Assembly: GCF_000931465.1 (NCBI RefSeq)
Contig: NZ_CP010892.1
Span: 5,045,388 to 5,109,387, forward strand
DNA from: Pseudomonas sp. MRSN 12121
GTDB taxonomy: Bacteria; Pseudomonadota; Gammaproteobacteria; Pseudomonadales; Pseudomonadaceae
Direction: 5' to 3'
Length of the DNA stretch: 64,000 bases
Below the pieces are notes generated by a model. It was not told the origin of the DNA. It was given only the letters and a program-made list of their open reading frames with translations, and did no database searches. The stretch's first letter is position 1. The number at the start of each line of letters is the position of its first letter. Positions 42,607-50,387 of the stretch are shown here, piece after piece. The position numbers and the translations under genes were made by a program.

Positions 42607-43260
42607 ATGGCCCTGGCAATTTTTGATCTGGACGAAACCCTGATCCACGGCGACTGCGCCACCCTCTGGAGCGAACAGATGGGGCGCCTGGGCTGGGTCG
42701 ACAGCGAGTCCTTCATGCGTCGCAACAATGAGCTGATGGACGCCTACAGCCACGGCAAGCTGCAAATGGAGGAGTTCATGGCCTTCAGCCTGGAGCCGAT
42801 GGCCGGTCGTACCCCGGAAGAGGTCGAACACCTGGTGGCCCCCTGGGTCGAGGACGTGATCGAACCGATCATCTTCAGCGATGCCTGCAAGGCCATCGCC
42901 GCCCACCGCCAGGCCGGCGACCGGATCCTGGTGATCTCGGCCTCGGGCACCCATCTGGTCAAGCCCATCGCCGAGCGCCTGGGCATCGATGAAGTGCTCG
43001 GGATCGAGCTGGAGGTGCTGCACGGCGTCTACAGCGGCAACACCCTGGGCACCCTGACCTACCGCGAAGGCAAGGTCACGCGCCTGCTGGAATGGCTCGA
43101 TGCCGAAGAGGAAAACCTTGAAGGCGCGAGCTTCTATTCCGACTCGCGCAATGACCTGCCGCTGCTACTGAAGGTCGACCAGCCCCATGTGGTCAACCCG
43201 GACCCGGTGCTGCGTGAACATGCGGAAAAGGCCGGCTGGCCGATTCATCAGTGGAAATAA
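42607..43260 (+). CDS. HAD-superfamily IB phosphatase (SerB-like)
   Basis: A 217-residue cytoplasmic HAD hydrolase: motif I FDLDETLIHGD (nucleophile Asp7 and Asp9), motif II ISASGTH, the conserved Lys in TYREGKVTRL, and motif III YSDSRNDLPLL. The helical cap between motifs I and II is that of the IB (phosphoserine phosphatase-like) class. It ends the ABC operon 37 bases after the ATPase, giving the operon a second phosphatase. Start ATG 42607 has GAGAG upstream. Confidence 0.9.
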   Translation: MALAIFDLDETLIHGDCATLWSEQMGRLGWVDSESFMRRNNELMDAYSHGKLQMEEFMAFSLEPMAGRTPEEVEHLVAPWVEDVIEPIIFSDACKAIAAHRQAGDRILVISASGTHLVKPIAERLGIDEVLGIELEVLHGVYSGNTLGTLTYREGKVTRLLEWLDAEEENLEGASFYSDSRNDLPLLLKVDQPHVVNPDPVLREHAEKAGWPIHQWK

Positions 43261-43279
43261 GCGGCGGCTGATGGATCTG

Positions 43280-43307
43280 ATCGCGAGCAAGCGAACTTGC
43301 TCGCGAT
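43280..43307. repeat. Collapsed REP palindrome after the HAD gene
   Basis: ATCGCGAGCAAG (43280-43291) and CTTGCTCGCGAT (43296-43307) form a perfect 12-bp stem with loop CGAA. It is two REP heads joined without the GTAGGAGC arms, and probably acts as the mRNA end of the operon. Confidence 0.7.
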
Positions 43308-43321
43308 AACGATCTACCCCG

Positions 43322-44284
43322 TCACACCAGCGTCTCGTCGATCACCAGCACCAGCTTGCCCGACACCTGATTACCCGCCAGCTCGGCGAAGGCCGCCTCG
43401 GCGTCGGCGATCGGGAAGGTCCTGGCCAGTTGCGGGCTCAGGCGCCCTTCGGCGAACAGTGGCCAGACCTGCTGGCTGAGGTCGCTGAACAGGTCGGCCT
43501 TGAACTGCTCGCCGCGGCTGCGCAGGGTCGACCCCAGCAGCTGGATACGCTTGCCGAGGACCTGGGCCAGGTCCAGCTGGGCCTCGCGGCCACCCATCAG
43601 GCCAATCAGCACCCAGCGTCCGTCCAGAGCCAGCAACTTGACGTTATCCGCCGCATAGTTGGCGCCGACCGGGTCGAGGATCACATCGAACGGCCCGAAA
43701 TCCCGCAGGCTGTCCAGGCCGTCGGTACGCACCACACCGCCCTGGGCGCCCAGCGCCTCGCAGTAGGCCAGGCGGTCGGCGGAACCGACGCTGACCCAGC
43801 ACGGGTTGCCGAACGCCTTGCACAACTGGATCGCCGCCGAACCGACGCCACTGGCGCCAGCATGCAACAAGACCTTTTCCCCCGGCTTGAGGGCCGCCAG
43901 CTGGAACAGGTTCAACCACGCCGTGCTGTACACCTCGGGCAACGCCGCCGCTTCCGCCAGGGACAGGCCTTCGGGGACCGGCAGCACATGACGCGCGTCG
44001 ACCACCACTTCCTCGGCCATGCCGCCACCGGCCAGCAACGCGCAGACCCGATCGCCGACCTGCCACGAAGAACCCGGACCGACTTCGCTGATCACCCCGG
44101 AACATTCCAGGCCCAGCACCTTGCTGGCGCCCGGCGGCGGCGGATAGAGCCCGGCCCGCTGCAACAGGTCGGCGCGGTTCAATCCGGCGGCCGCCACACG
44201 AATTCGTACTTGTCCTACGTCGCACGTCGGACTCGGCTCTTCAACCCACTCCACATGACCTTCAACGCCTTGCAATGCTTTCAC
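43322..44284 (-). CDS. NAD(P)H quinone oxidoreductase, zinc-independent MDR family (PIG3-like)
   Basis: A 320-residue medium-chain reductase. The GroES-like N-terminal domain has AAGLNRADLLQRAGLYPPPPG and LGLECSGVI. The Rossmann domain carries VLLHAGASGVGSAAIQLCK. Zinc-ligand cysteines of alcohol dehydrogenases are missing, as in quinone oxidoreductases of the Qor/PIG3 group. Start GTG 44284 has GGAGG four bases upstream. It diverges from prc. Confidence 0.9.
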   Translation of the reverse strand: MKALQGVEGHVEWVEEPSPTCDVGQVRIRVAAAGLNRADLLQRAGLYPPPPGASKVLGLECSGVISEVGPGSSWQVGDRVCALLAGGGMAEEVVVDARHVLPVPEGLSLAEAAALPEVYSTAWLNLFQLAALKPGEKVLLHAGASGVGSAAIQLCKAFGNPCWVSVGSADRLAYCEALGAQGGVVRTDGLDSLRDFGPFDVILDPVGANYAADNVKLLALDGRWVLIGLMGGREAQLDLAQVLGKRIQLLGSTLRSRGEQFKADLFSDLSQQVWPLFAEGRLSPQLARTFPIADAEAAFAELAGNQVSGKLVLVIDETLV

Positions 44285-44310
44285 AGTGCCTCCATAGTGA
44301 GTCTGGACTG

Positions 44311-44339
44311 AGCCCGGAGCTGTAGCACCGGGCTTTTTG
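44311..44339 (+). terminator. Terminator-like hairpin in the prc leader
   Basis: AGCCCGG (44311-44317) pairs with CCGGGCT (44328-44334), followed by TTTTTGC. It lies in the divergent region between the quinone oxidoreductase and prc, on the prc strand, with no upstream plus-strand gene nearby to terminate. Confidence 0.6.
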
Positions 44340-44422
44340 CATTATGCGACCGGCCCTTGTGGAACCGGCGACTTCAAAGACGGCCTAATATGCGTTATCA
44401 ATTGCCCCCGCGTCGAATCAGC

Positions 44423-46507
44423 ATGAAGCATTTGTTCCCCAGCACCGCCCTCGCTCTTTTCATTGGTCTTGGCCTGCTGCCGATGTCGACCAATACGTTC
44501 GCAGCCAATAGCTGGGACAAACTTCAGCCCGATCGCGACGAGGTGATTGCCAGCCTCAATGTCGTCGAATTGCTCAAGCGCCATCATTACAGCAAGCCCC
44601 CCCTGGACGACGCGCGTTCGGCGATCATCTACGACAGCTACCTGAAGCTGCTGGACCCGTCGCGCAGCTACTTCATGGCCAGCGATATCGCTGAGTTCGA
44701 CAAGTGGAAAACCCAGTTCGACGACTTCCTGAAAAGCGGTGACCTCAACGCCGGCTTCACCATCTACAAGCGCTACCTGGACCGCGTCAAGGCGCGCCTG
44801 GACTTCGCCCTGGCCGAACTGGGCAAAGGCGTCGACAAGCTGGACTTCACCACCAAGGAAACCTTGCTGATCGATCGCAAGGACGCGCCGTGGCTCAAGA
44901 CCACCGCGGAGCTCGACGACCTGTGGCGCAAGCGTGTGAAGGACGAAGTCCTGCGCATGAAGATCGCCGGCAAGGAACCCAAGCAGATCCAGGAAACCCT
45001 AACCAAGCGCTACAAGAACCAGCTGGCGCGCCTGGACCAGACCCGCGCCGAAGACATCTTCCAGGCGTACATCAACACCTTCGCCATGTCCTACGACCCG
45101 CACACCAACTATCTGTCACCGGATAACGCGGAGAACTTCGACATCAACATGAGCCTGTCGCTGGAAGGCATCGGCGCCGTGCTGCAAAGCGACAACGACC
45201 AGGTCAAGGTGGTGCGCCTGGTACCGGCCGGCCCGGCGGACAAGACCAAGCAGGTGGCCCCGGCGGATAAGATCATCGGCGTGGCCCAGGGCGACAAGGA
45301 AATGGTCGACGTGGTCGGCTGGCGCCTGGACGAAGTGGTCAAGCTGATCCGCGGGCCGAAAGGCTCGGTGGTGCGCCTGGAGGTCATCCCGGCCAGCAAC
45401 GCGCCGAACGACCAGACCAGCAAGATCGTCTCCATCACCCGCGAAGCGGTCAAGCTGGAAGAACAGGCGGCGAAGAAGTCGATCCTCAACCTCAAGCAGG
45501 ACGGCAAGGACTACAAGCTCGGGGTCATCGAAATCCCGGCGTTCTACCTCGACTTCAAGGCCTTCCGTGCCGGCGATCCGGACTACAAGAGCACCACCCG
45601 CGACGTGAAGAAGCTGCTCACCGAGCTGCAGAAAGACAAGGTCGACGGCGTGGTCATCGACCTGCGCAACAACGGCGGCGGCTCCCTGCAGGAAGCCACC
45701 GAGCTGACCAGCCTGTTCATCGACAAGGGCCCGACCGTGCTGGTGCGCAACGCCGACGGCCGGGTCGATGTGCTCGAAGACGAAAACCCCGGCGCCTTCT
45801 ACAAGGGGCCGATGGCCTTGCTGGTCAACCGCCTCTCGGCTTCGGCCTCGGAGATTTTCGCCGGTGCGATGCAGGACTATCACCGCGCGCTGATCATCGG
45901 CGGCCAGACCTTCGGCAAAGGCACCGTGCAGACCATCCAGCCGCTCAACCATGGCGAGCTGAAACTGACCCTGGCCAAGTTCTACCGGGTTTCCGGGCAG
46001 AGCACCCAGCACCAGGGCGTGCTGCCGGACATCGATTACCCGTCGATCATCGACACCAAGGAAATCGGCGAAAGCGCCCTGCCCGAGGCCATGCCGTGGG
46101 ACACCATCCGCCCGGCCATCAAGCCGGCGGTGGATCCGTTCAAGCCGTTCCTCACCCAACTGAAATCCGAGCATGACGCACGCTCGGCCAAGGACGCCGA
46201 GTTCGTCTTCATCCGCGACAAGCTGGCCCTGGCCAAGAAGCTGATGGCCGAGAAAACCGTCAGCCTCAACGAGGCGGAACGTCGGGCGCAGCATGCCGAT
46301 ATCGAGGCCAAGCAACTGGCGCTGGAAAACATCCGCCGCAAGGCCAAGGGTGAAGAACCGCTCAAGGAACTGAAGAAAGAAGACGAGGACGCCATCGCGG
46401 CCGCCGACCCGGACAAGACCAAGCCGGAAGACGACGCCTACCTGAGCGAGACCGGGCGGATTCTCCTCGACTACCTGAAGCTCAATACCGCGGTAGCCAA
46501 GCACTGA
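44423..46507 (+). CDS. prc: Periplasmic C-terminal processing protease Prc (AlgO-like)
   Basis: A 694-residue tail-specific serine protease of family S41. Order: signal peptide (MKHLFPSTALALFIGLGLLPMSTNTFAA), helical N-terminal domain, PDZ domain (about 225-310, LEGIGAVLQSDNDQVKVVRLVPAGPADKT-like block), then protease domain. The catalytic Ser474 is in LSASASEIF and Lys499 in FGKGTVQT. In P. aeruginosa the homologue degrades truncated MucA and affects alginate. I prefer ATG 44423 because it gives a clean signal peptide; ATG 44390 in frame would add eleven residues. Confidence 0.95.
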   Translation: MKHLFPSTALALFIGLGLLPMSTNTFAANSWDKLQPDRDEVIASLNVVELLKRHHYSKPPLDDARSAIIYDSYLKLLDPSRSYFMASDIAEFDKWKTQFDDFLKSGDLNAGFTIYKRYLDRVKARLDFALAELGKGVDKLDFTTKETLLIDRKDAPWLKTTAELDDLWRKRVKDEVLRMKIAGKEPKQIQETLTKRYKNQLARLDQTRAEDIFQAYINTFAMSYDPHTNYLSPDNAENFDINMSLSLEGIGAVLQSDNDQVKVVRLVPAGPADKTKQVAPADKIIGVAQGDKEMVDVVGWRLDEVVKLIRGPKGSVVRLEVIPASNAPNDQTSKIVSITREAVKLEEQAAKKSILNLKQDGKDYKLGVIEIPAFYLDFKAFRAGDPDYKSTTRDVKKLLTELQKDKVDGVVIDLRNNGGGSLQEATELTSLFIDKGPTVLVRNADGRVDVLEDENPGAFYKGPMALLVNRLSASASEIFAGAMQDYHRALIIGGQTFGKGTVQTIQPLNHGELKLTLAKFYRVSGQSTQHQGVLPDIDYPSIIDTKEIGESALPEAMPWDTIRPAIKPAVDPFKPFLTQLKSEHDARSAKDAEFVFIRDKLALAKKLMAEKTVSLNEAERRAQHADIEAKQLALENIRRKAKGEEPLKELKKEDEDAIAAADPDKTKPEDDAYLSETGRILLDYLKLNTAVAKH

Positions 46508-46575
46508 AATGATGGCAATTTAATGCCGGCGCTCCTCGGAGCGTCATCAAACAGTCATCATTCTGTCGTGAAATA

Positions 46576-46624
46576 AAGGACCGGGCGCAGCTCTTGAATC
46601 AAGGGCAGCGCCCGGTCCTTTTTT
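46576..46624 (+). terminator. Rho-independent terminator after prc
   Basis: AAGGACCGGGCGC (46576-46588) pairs with GCGCCCGGTCCTT (46608-46620), running into six T. Confidence 0.88.
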
Positions 46625-46640
46625 ATCGACAGAGATCGCC

Positions 46641-48455
46641 ATGACCACGACCGAACAGCTGAGTGCCTTGACTTCAATCCTGGCTCAAAGCGGTTTGCAC
46701 AGTCTGTTCCAGCCGATCATCTGCCTCTCCGAACGCCGGATTCTCGGCTATGAAGCCCTCAGCCGCGGCCCGTCCAACAGTCCGCTGCACTCCCCGGTCG
46801 CGCTGTTTGCCGTGGCTCGCCAGGTCGGGCGCCTCAGCGAACTGGAAATCGCTTGCCGCCAGAGCGCCTGCAAACATTTCAGCGCGCAGCAGTTGCCCGG
46901 CAAGCTGTTCCTCAACGTATCCCCGGAATCGCTGCTGGAAGCCACCCACCAGCCGGGACGCACCCTGCAACTCTTGCAAGACTTCGGTATTCCGCCGAGC
47001 CAGGTGGTGATCGAGCTCACCGAGCAGACGCCGATCGATGATTTCCAGCTGCTGCAGAACGCGCTGCACCATTATCGCGACATGGGTTTCTCGATCGCCC
47101 TGGACGACCTCGGCGCCGGTTATTCGAGCCTGCGCCTGTGGTCCGAACTGCGCCCGGACTATGTGAAGATCGACCGGCACTTCATCGATGGCATTCATCA
47201 GGATGCCCTCAAGCGCGAATTCGTCGGCTCCATCCTGCAAATCGCCAAGGCATCCCGCGCCCAGGTGATTGCCGAGGGTATCGAAAGGGTCGAGGAACTG
47301 GCGGTGCTCACGGAAATGGGCGTCGACCTGCTCCAGGGCTATCTGCTCTGCCGGCCTCAGGAACATCCGCCGCGGGACGGGCGCCACCTGCTGCCCAAGC
47401 GTGAAAGCAGCACCGCGCCGCTCAATGACGAAGGCAGCGACCTCAGCGCCCTGCTCAACGAACAGCCGGCCGTCGCGCGTAACGTGCCGACCGCCACCGT
47501 GCTGGAAGCCTTCCGCCGCCAGGCCAATCTCAACTCACTGGCGGTACTCGACGAACAGGGCCAGCCTTGCGGCATCGTGCATCGTCATTCGCTGTCCGAT
47601 GCCCTGCTCAAGCCTTTCGCCACCGACCTGTTTGCCCGCAAGCCCATCAGCCGCCTGATGAGCGATGACTTCCTGGCGGTGGAGCTCAGCCAGTCGCTGC
47701 AACAGGTCAGCCGCCTGATCACCAGCCGCGCCCGACAACGGATCGAAGAGGATTTCATCATCACCCTCAATGGCGGCTACCTGGGCCTGGGCCGGGTGAT
47801 CGATGTGCTCAAGCTGATTACCGAACTGAAGATCCAGCAGGCCCGCTATGCCAATCCGCTGACCCTGCTGCCGGGCAATGTACCGATCCAGCAGTGCCTG
47901 ACTCATCTGCTGCAACAAGGACGGGAATCGCTGATCTGCTACGTGGACATCGACAGCTTCAAGCCCTTCAACGATATCTATGGCTACGGGCGGGGCGATG
48001 AAGTGCTGTTGTGCCTGGCGCAATGCCTGAACGACCGGGTGGACCCGAGCCGCGATTTCGTCGGCCATATCGGCGGCGACGATTTTCTCCTGGTACTGGG
48101 CCCCGAAGACTGGCAACGGCGCCTGAACCAGTTGCTGGACGACTTCCATAGCCAGTGCCGGCGCTTCTACCGCAGCGAACACCTGGAAGCCGGCTGCTTC
48201 ATTGCTCCCAACCGCCAGGGCCTCCGCCAGGAGTTCGCCTTGCTGTCACTGTCCATTGGCGTGGTGCACCTGTATCCACAGGCCTGTGGCCAGCTCGACG
48301 CCAGCCAGTTGGCCGAACTGGCCTCGCAAGCCAAGCACCACGCCAAGAACGTGCCGGGCTACAGCATTCACGTGATCGACAGCCGCGAGGCGGCAGGCGG
48401 TTTTACCGCTGATGCGGATCTGCCGCGCTCGACTGATTCAACTGCGCCAGTTTGA
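46641..48455 (+). CDS. EAL–CBS–GGDEF cyclic-di-GMP protein with GGDDF active-site variant
   Basis: A 604-residue cytoplasmic signalling protein. The N-terminal EAL domain carries YEALSRG (EAL at 38-40), FLNVSPES, VIELTEQ, LDDLGAGYSSLR and VKIDRHF, so the phosphodiesterase catalytic set is largely present. A CBS-pair region occupies about 265-390. The C-terminal GGDEF domain has DIDSFKPFNDIYGYGRGDE but GGDDF rather than GGDEF/GGEEF (about residue 478). No standard RxxD inhibitory site is visible. It is probably a phosphodiesterase with a GTP-sensing GGDEF-like domain. No membrane segment. Start ATG 46641. Confidence 0.93.
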   Translation: MTTTEQLSALTSILAQSGLHSLFQPIICLSERRILGYEALSRGPSNSPLHSPVALFAVARQVGRLSELEIACRQSACKHFSAQQLPGKLFLNVSPESLLEATHQPGRTLQLLQDFGIPPSQVVIELTEQTPIDDFQLLQNALHHYRDMGFSIALDDLGAGYSSLRLWSELRPDYVKIDRHFIDGIHQDALKREFVGSILQIAKASRAQVIAEGIERVEELAVLTEMGVDLLQGYLLCRPQEHPPRDGRHLLPKRESSTAPLNDEGSDLSALLNEQPAVARNVPTATVLEAFRRQANLNSLAVLDEQGQPCGIVHRHSLSDALLKPFATDLFARKPISRLMSDDFLAVELSQSLQQVSRLITSRARQRIEEDFIITLNGGYLGLGRVIDVLKLITELKIQQARYANPLTLLPGNVPIQQCLTHLLQQGRESLICYVDIDSFKPFNDIYGYGRGDEVLLCLAQCLNDRVDPSRDFVGHIGGDDFLLVLGPEDWQRRLNQLLDDFHSQCRRFYRSEHLEAGCFIAPNRQGLRQEFALLSLSIGVVHLYPQACGQLDASQLAELASQAKHHAKNVPGYSIHVIDSREAAGGFTADADLPRSTDSTAPV

Positions 48456-48822
48456 CTTCAGCCAGGGGATGCCCGGCCTTCGCCGCCAGCGTCCACCAAC
48501 GGACGGCTTCCGTCGCGTCCCCGGCCTTGGCCGGCGAGCCGGCGAGGCTGATGACACCCATCTGGTAAGCGGCCTTGCCGTCCCCGGCCAACCCCGCCAG
48601 GCGCAACAGGCGCATGCCTTCTTCCCGAGCCCCCAGGCCCTGGCCACGAAACGCCAGGATATGCCCATAGAAGCTTTGCGCCCCGACATCCCCCAGGTTG
48701 GCCATCCGCGCCAGTTGCCCCTCCAGCCAGCGCCAGCAGCGGGGTTGCCGCACAAACCAGGACCAGTGAAACAATCGGCGGGCCAGCCAGTAACCGGCCC
48801 GCGCCTTAAGGCGCCAGTACAC
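48403..48822 (-). CDS. Sel1/TPR-like repeat protein
   Basis: A 139-residue protein with a basic aromatic N-terminus (YWRLKARAGYWLARRLFHWSWFVRQ) and two to three Sel1-like repeats (GDVGAQSFYGHILAFRG, GDGKAAYQMGVISLAGSP, GHPLAEVKLAQL). Start GTG 48822 directly follows the upstream gene's TGA. The 3' end overlaps the c-di-GMP gene by 53 bases tail to tail. Possibly a scaffold for protein interaction; function unknown. Confidence 0.78.
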   Translation of the reverse strand: MYWRLKARAGYWLARRLFHWSWFVRQPRCWRWLEGQLARMANLGDVGAQSFYGHILAFRGQGLGAREEGMRLLRLAGLAGDGKAAYQMGVISLAGSPAKAGDATEAVRWWTLAAKAGHPLAEVKLAQLNQSSAADPHQR

Positions 48823-49194
48823 TCAGGCCTCCGCCGACTCGGGGTATTCGTACTCGAATACGCGCACCACTTCCGAGGCATGCCATGAGGCGGCCGCCAC
48901 TCCGTCGGAAGGCCCGGAAAAACGTCCCAGACGCTCCACGCACTCGAAAAAACCGGTGCGCGGCAGCCGGCTGGCCCCCTGGCTGATCACCAGCGAGCTG
49001 CGCAACGGCTGCTCCGCGCGCGCGTCCAGCGCGGCCAGGTGCTCAAGGGCCGCAGTCAGGGTCTGCATGGCGGGGCTGGGTAGCTGCAAGCGCTCGAGCA
49101 GAGCGCGGTAGGTCAAAAGATGGCGTTGCCGACGGGCCTGATCCAGTTCACTCAACAGGCCGTCCCAATGATGACGACTGATCCTTACGCTCAC
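48823..49194 (-). CDS. Uncharacterised protein of the XRE/Sel1 operon
   Basis: A 123-residue protein. Its first half is helical and Arg/Leu rich (LLSELDQARRQRHLLTYRALLERLQLP). The second contains LRSSLVISQGASRLPRTGFFECVERLGR, a block I recall in many unannotated proteobacterial proteins. No signal peptide or membrane segment. It overlaps the XRE gene by four bases upstream and abuts the Sel1 gene downstream, so all three are translationally linked. Confidence 0.75.
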   Translation of the reverse strand: MSVRISRHHWDGLLSELDQARRQRHLLTYRALLERLQLPSPAMQTLTAALEHLAALDARAEQPLRSSLVISQGASRLPRTGFFECVERLGRFSGPSDGVAAASWHASEVVRVFEYEYPESAEA

Positions 49195-49532
49195 GATTCA
49201 TCCCTCCAACCCGGAACCGTCAATTCCCAGGCCAGGCTGCGGCGTATAGCGGCGTCCGGTTGACGCTCACCGCTTTCGATCATGGCCAGATAAGACGGAC
49301 TGATACCTACCGTACGGGCAAGCGCTTCGATGGCGATGCCCTTGGCTTCACGCAAACTGCGGAGTTGATCCAGACCTGGAAGCGGCTGGTCAGTTGTGGT
49401 GGCGATCGGCGCCTCGGCGTCTCGCGAAGAGTGGTCGGTGATACCTGCTGCTTTTAACAAAGCCTGATACTGAGCCCATGGCAGCACCGCGTACTCGGGC
49501 TCGCCATCGCGTGCGATTATCTGAATATCCAT
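49191..49532 (-). CDS. XRE-type DNA-binding protein with Phd-like N-terminus
   Basis: A 113-residue protein. A C-terminal helix-turn-helix (IAIEALARTVGISPSYLAMIESGERQPDAAIRRSLAWEL) follows an N-terminal MDIQIIARDGEPEYAVLPWAQYQALL. That opening resembles antitoxins of the prevent-host-death type, and a flexible linker lies between. Start ATG 49532 is preferred over an in-frame start at 49556. It is the first gene of a three-gene operon. The layout (short regulator overlapping a small unknown protein) is toxin–antitoxin-like, but the locus sits in conserved core gene order. Confidence 0.8.
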   Translation of the reverse strand: MDIQIIARDGEPEYAVLPWAQYQALLKAAGITDHSSRDAEAPIATTTDQPLPGLDQLRSLREAKGIAIEALARTVGISPSYLAMIESGERQPDAAIRRSLAWELTVPGWRDES

Positions 49533-49634
49533 TACTACCCCGTAGGACAACGACACATAACGAGTCGGACTTTTCCTTATGAAGTGTAATCCTAACAGTC
49601 ACCAAGGTCGCGGGGGCATTGTCGTATTGGATCC

Positions 49635-50099
49635 TCAGATATCCCGGTTCTTTTTCGGGCCCTCCAGCTGCAATTGTTCCGGGGTAGCGGGCAGGCGCTC
49701 GACCACGGCCAGCTTCTCCGGCTGCTGGCGATTGCGCCAGGCACGAAACGCGCCGAGTTCGCCGTCCAGGGTTTTCATGATCCAGGCCAGGACGGCAATG
49801 TCATCGAGCATGCCGAACATGGGCAGGAAATCCGGGATGGCGTCCACCGGACTGAGGAAATACATCAGGCCGGCGACCACCGACAGCAATGCCTTGGGGC
49901 TGATCGCCCGATACTCGCCACGCCAGTAAGCCAGGCACAGGGCCTGCAGCAGGCGCAGATCGTCCTTGAGCTTGCCAAGACGGCCGCCTTGCTGGGCGCC
50001 CTTGCTGGCCACGGCGAACAACAGAGTGGGCAACCGGCCACGACTGAGCAGGCGGCCGGCCAAGGGCAGGAAACGGGCAAAATTCCAGGGTGCTTTCAT
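49635..50099 (-). CDS. YkvA-family (DUF1232) membrane protein
   Basis: A 154-residue protein carrying the DUF1232 core AYWRGEYRAISPKALLSVVAGLMYFLSPVDAIPDFLPMFGMLDDIAVLAWIMKTL, split across a hydrophobic helix with the SPVDAIPD signature. Function is unknown in the family. Start ATG 50099 has GGGAG eight bases upstream. A perfect inverted pair of DnaA boxes lies 20 to 42 bases upstream of the start codon, in its leader or promoter. Confidence 0.85.
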   Translation of the reverse strand: MKAPWNFARFLPLAGRLLSRGRLPTLLFAVASKGAQQGGRLGKLKDDLRLLQALCLAYWRGEYRAISPKALLSVVAGLMYFLSPVDAIPDFLPMFGMLDDIAVLAWIMKTLDGELGAFRAWRNRQQPEKLAVVERLPATPEQLQLEGPKKNRDI

Positions 50100-50117
50100 C
50101 GTCACTCCCACTGAAAT

Positions 50118-50142
50118 GTTATCCACACAAATTGTGGATAAC
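50118..50142. promoter_or_regulatory. Inverted pair of perfect DnaA boxes
   Basis: TTATCCACA (50119-50127) and its inverse TGTGGATAA (50133-50141) are both exact consensus DnaA boxes, five bases apart. The extended arms GTTATCCACA/TGTGGATAAC form a 10-bp inverted repeat directly upstream of the ykvA-type gene. Confidence 0.75.
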
Positions 50143-50190
50143 CTTGTGAACAGAGCCGCTTTTCACAGCTGAGAGCCCCGTTCTACAAGG

Positions 50191-50215
50191 GCCCGGCTCA
50201 GATCGGGCGTTTTTT
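50191..50215 (+). terminator. Plus-strand terminator-like hairpin
   Basis: GCCCG (50191-50195) pairs with CGGGC (50204-50208), followed by G and six T. No annotated plus-strand gene precedes it; it may end a short RNA starting near the DnaA boxes. Confidence 0.5.
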
Positions 50216-50340
50216 ACTCACATAAAAAAACCCATTATTTCATTGACTTGGCCGCCTCATGCGGCTAGCTGCGACGCGCCTTGTTAAGACTATGCGCGCT
50301 GTCGTCGGTTCGCATTTTTTCCCGCACCGCGACCAGATAC

Positions 50341-50370
50341 GACAACGCCCCGCAAGAGCGGGGCGTTGTC
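50341..50370 (-). terminator. Perfect hairpin after the FKBP gene
   Basis: GACAACGCCCCGC (50341-50353) pairs with GCGGGGCGTTGTC (50358-50370) with a 4-base loop. It lies 17 bases past the FKBP stop and lacks a T-run. Confidence 0.65.
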
Positions 50371-50387
50371 ATTGAACCAGCCAGGAA

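Noticed and set aside
48823..49532. Calling the XRE and 123-residue genes a toxin–antitoxin system outright
   Set aside because: Organisation and the Phd-like N-terminus are suggestive, but no toxin motif is recognisable and the locus is in conserved core order; kept only as a finding.
50243..50271. TTGACT-N17-TAGCTG as a promoter between the ykvA-type and FKBP genes
   Set aside because: The -10 match is poor, the spacer is an inverted GCCGC repeat, and transcription would run antisense into the FKBP gene with no product evident.
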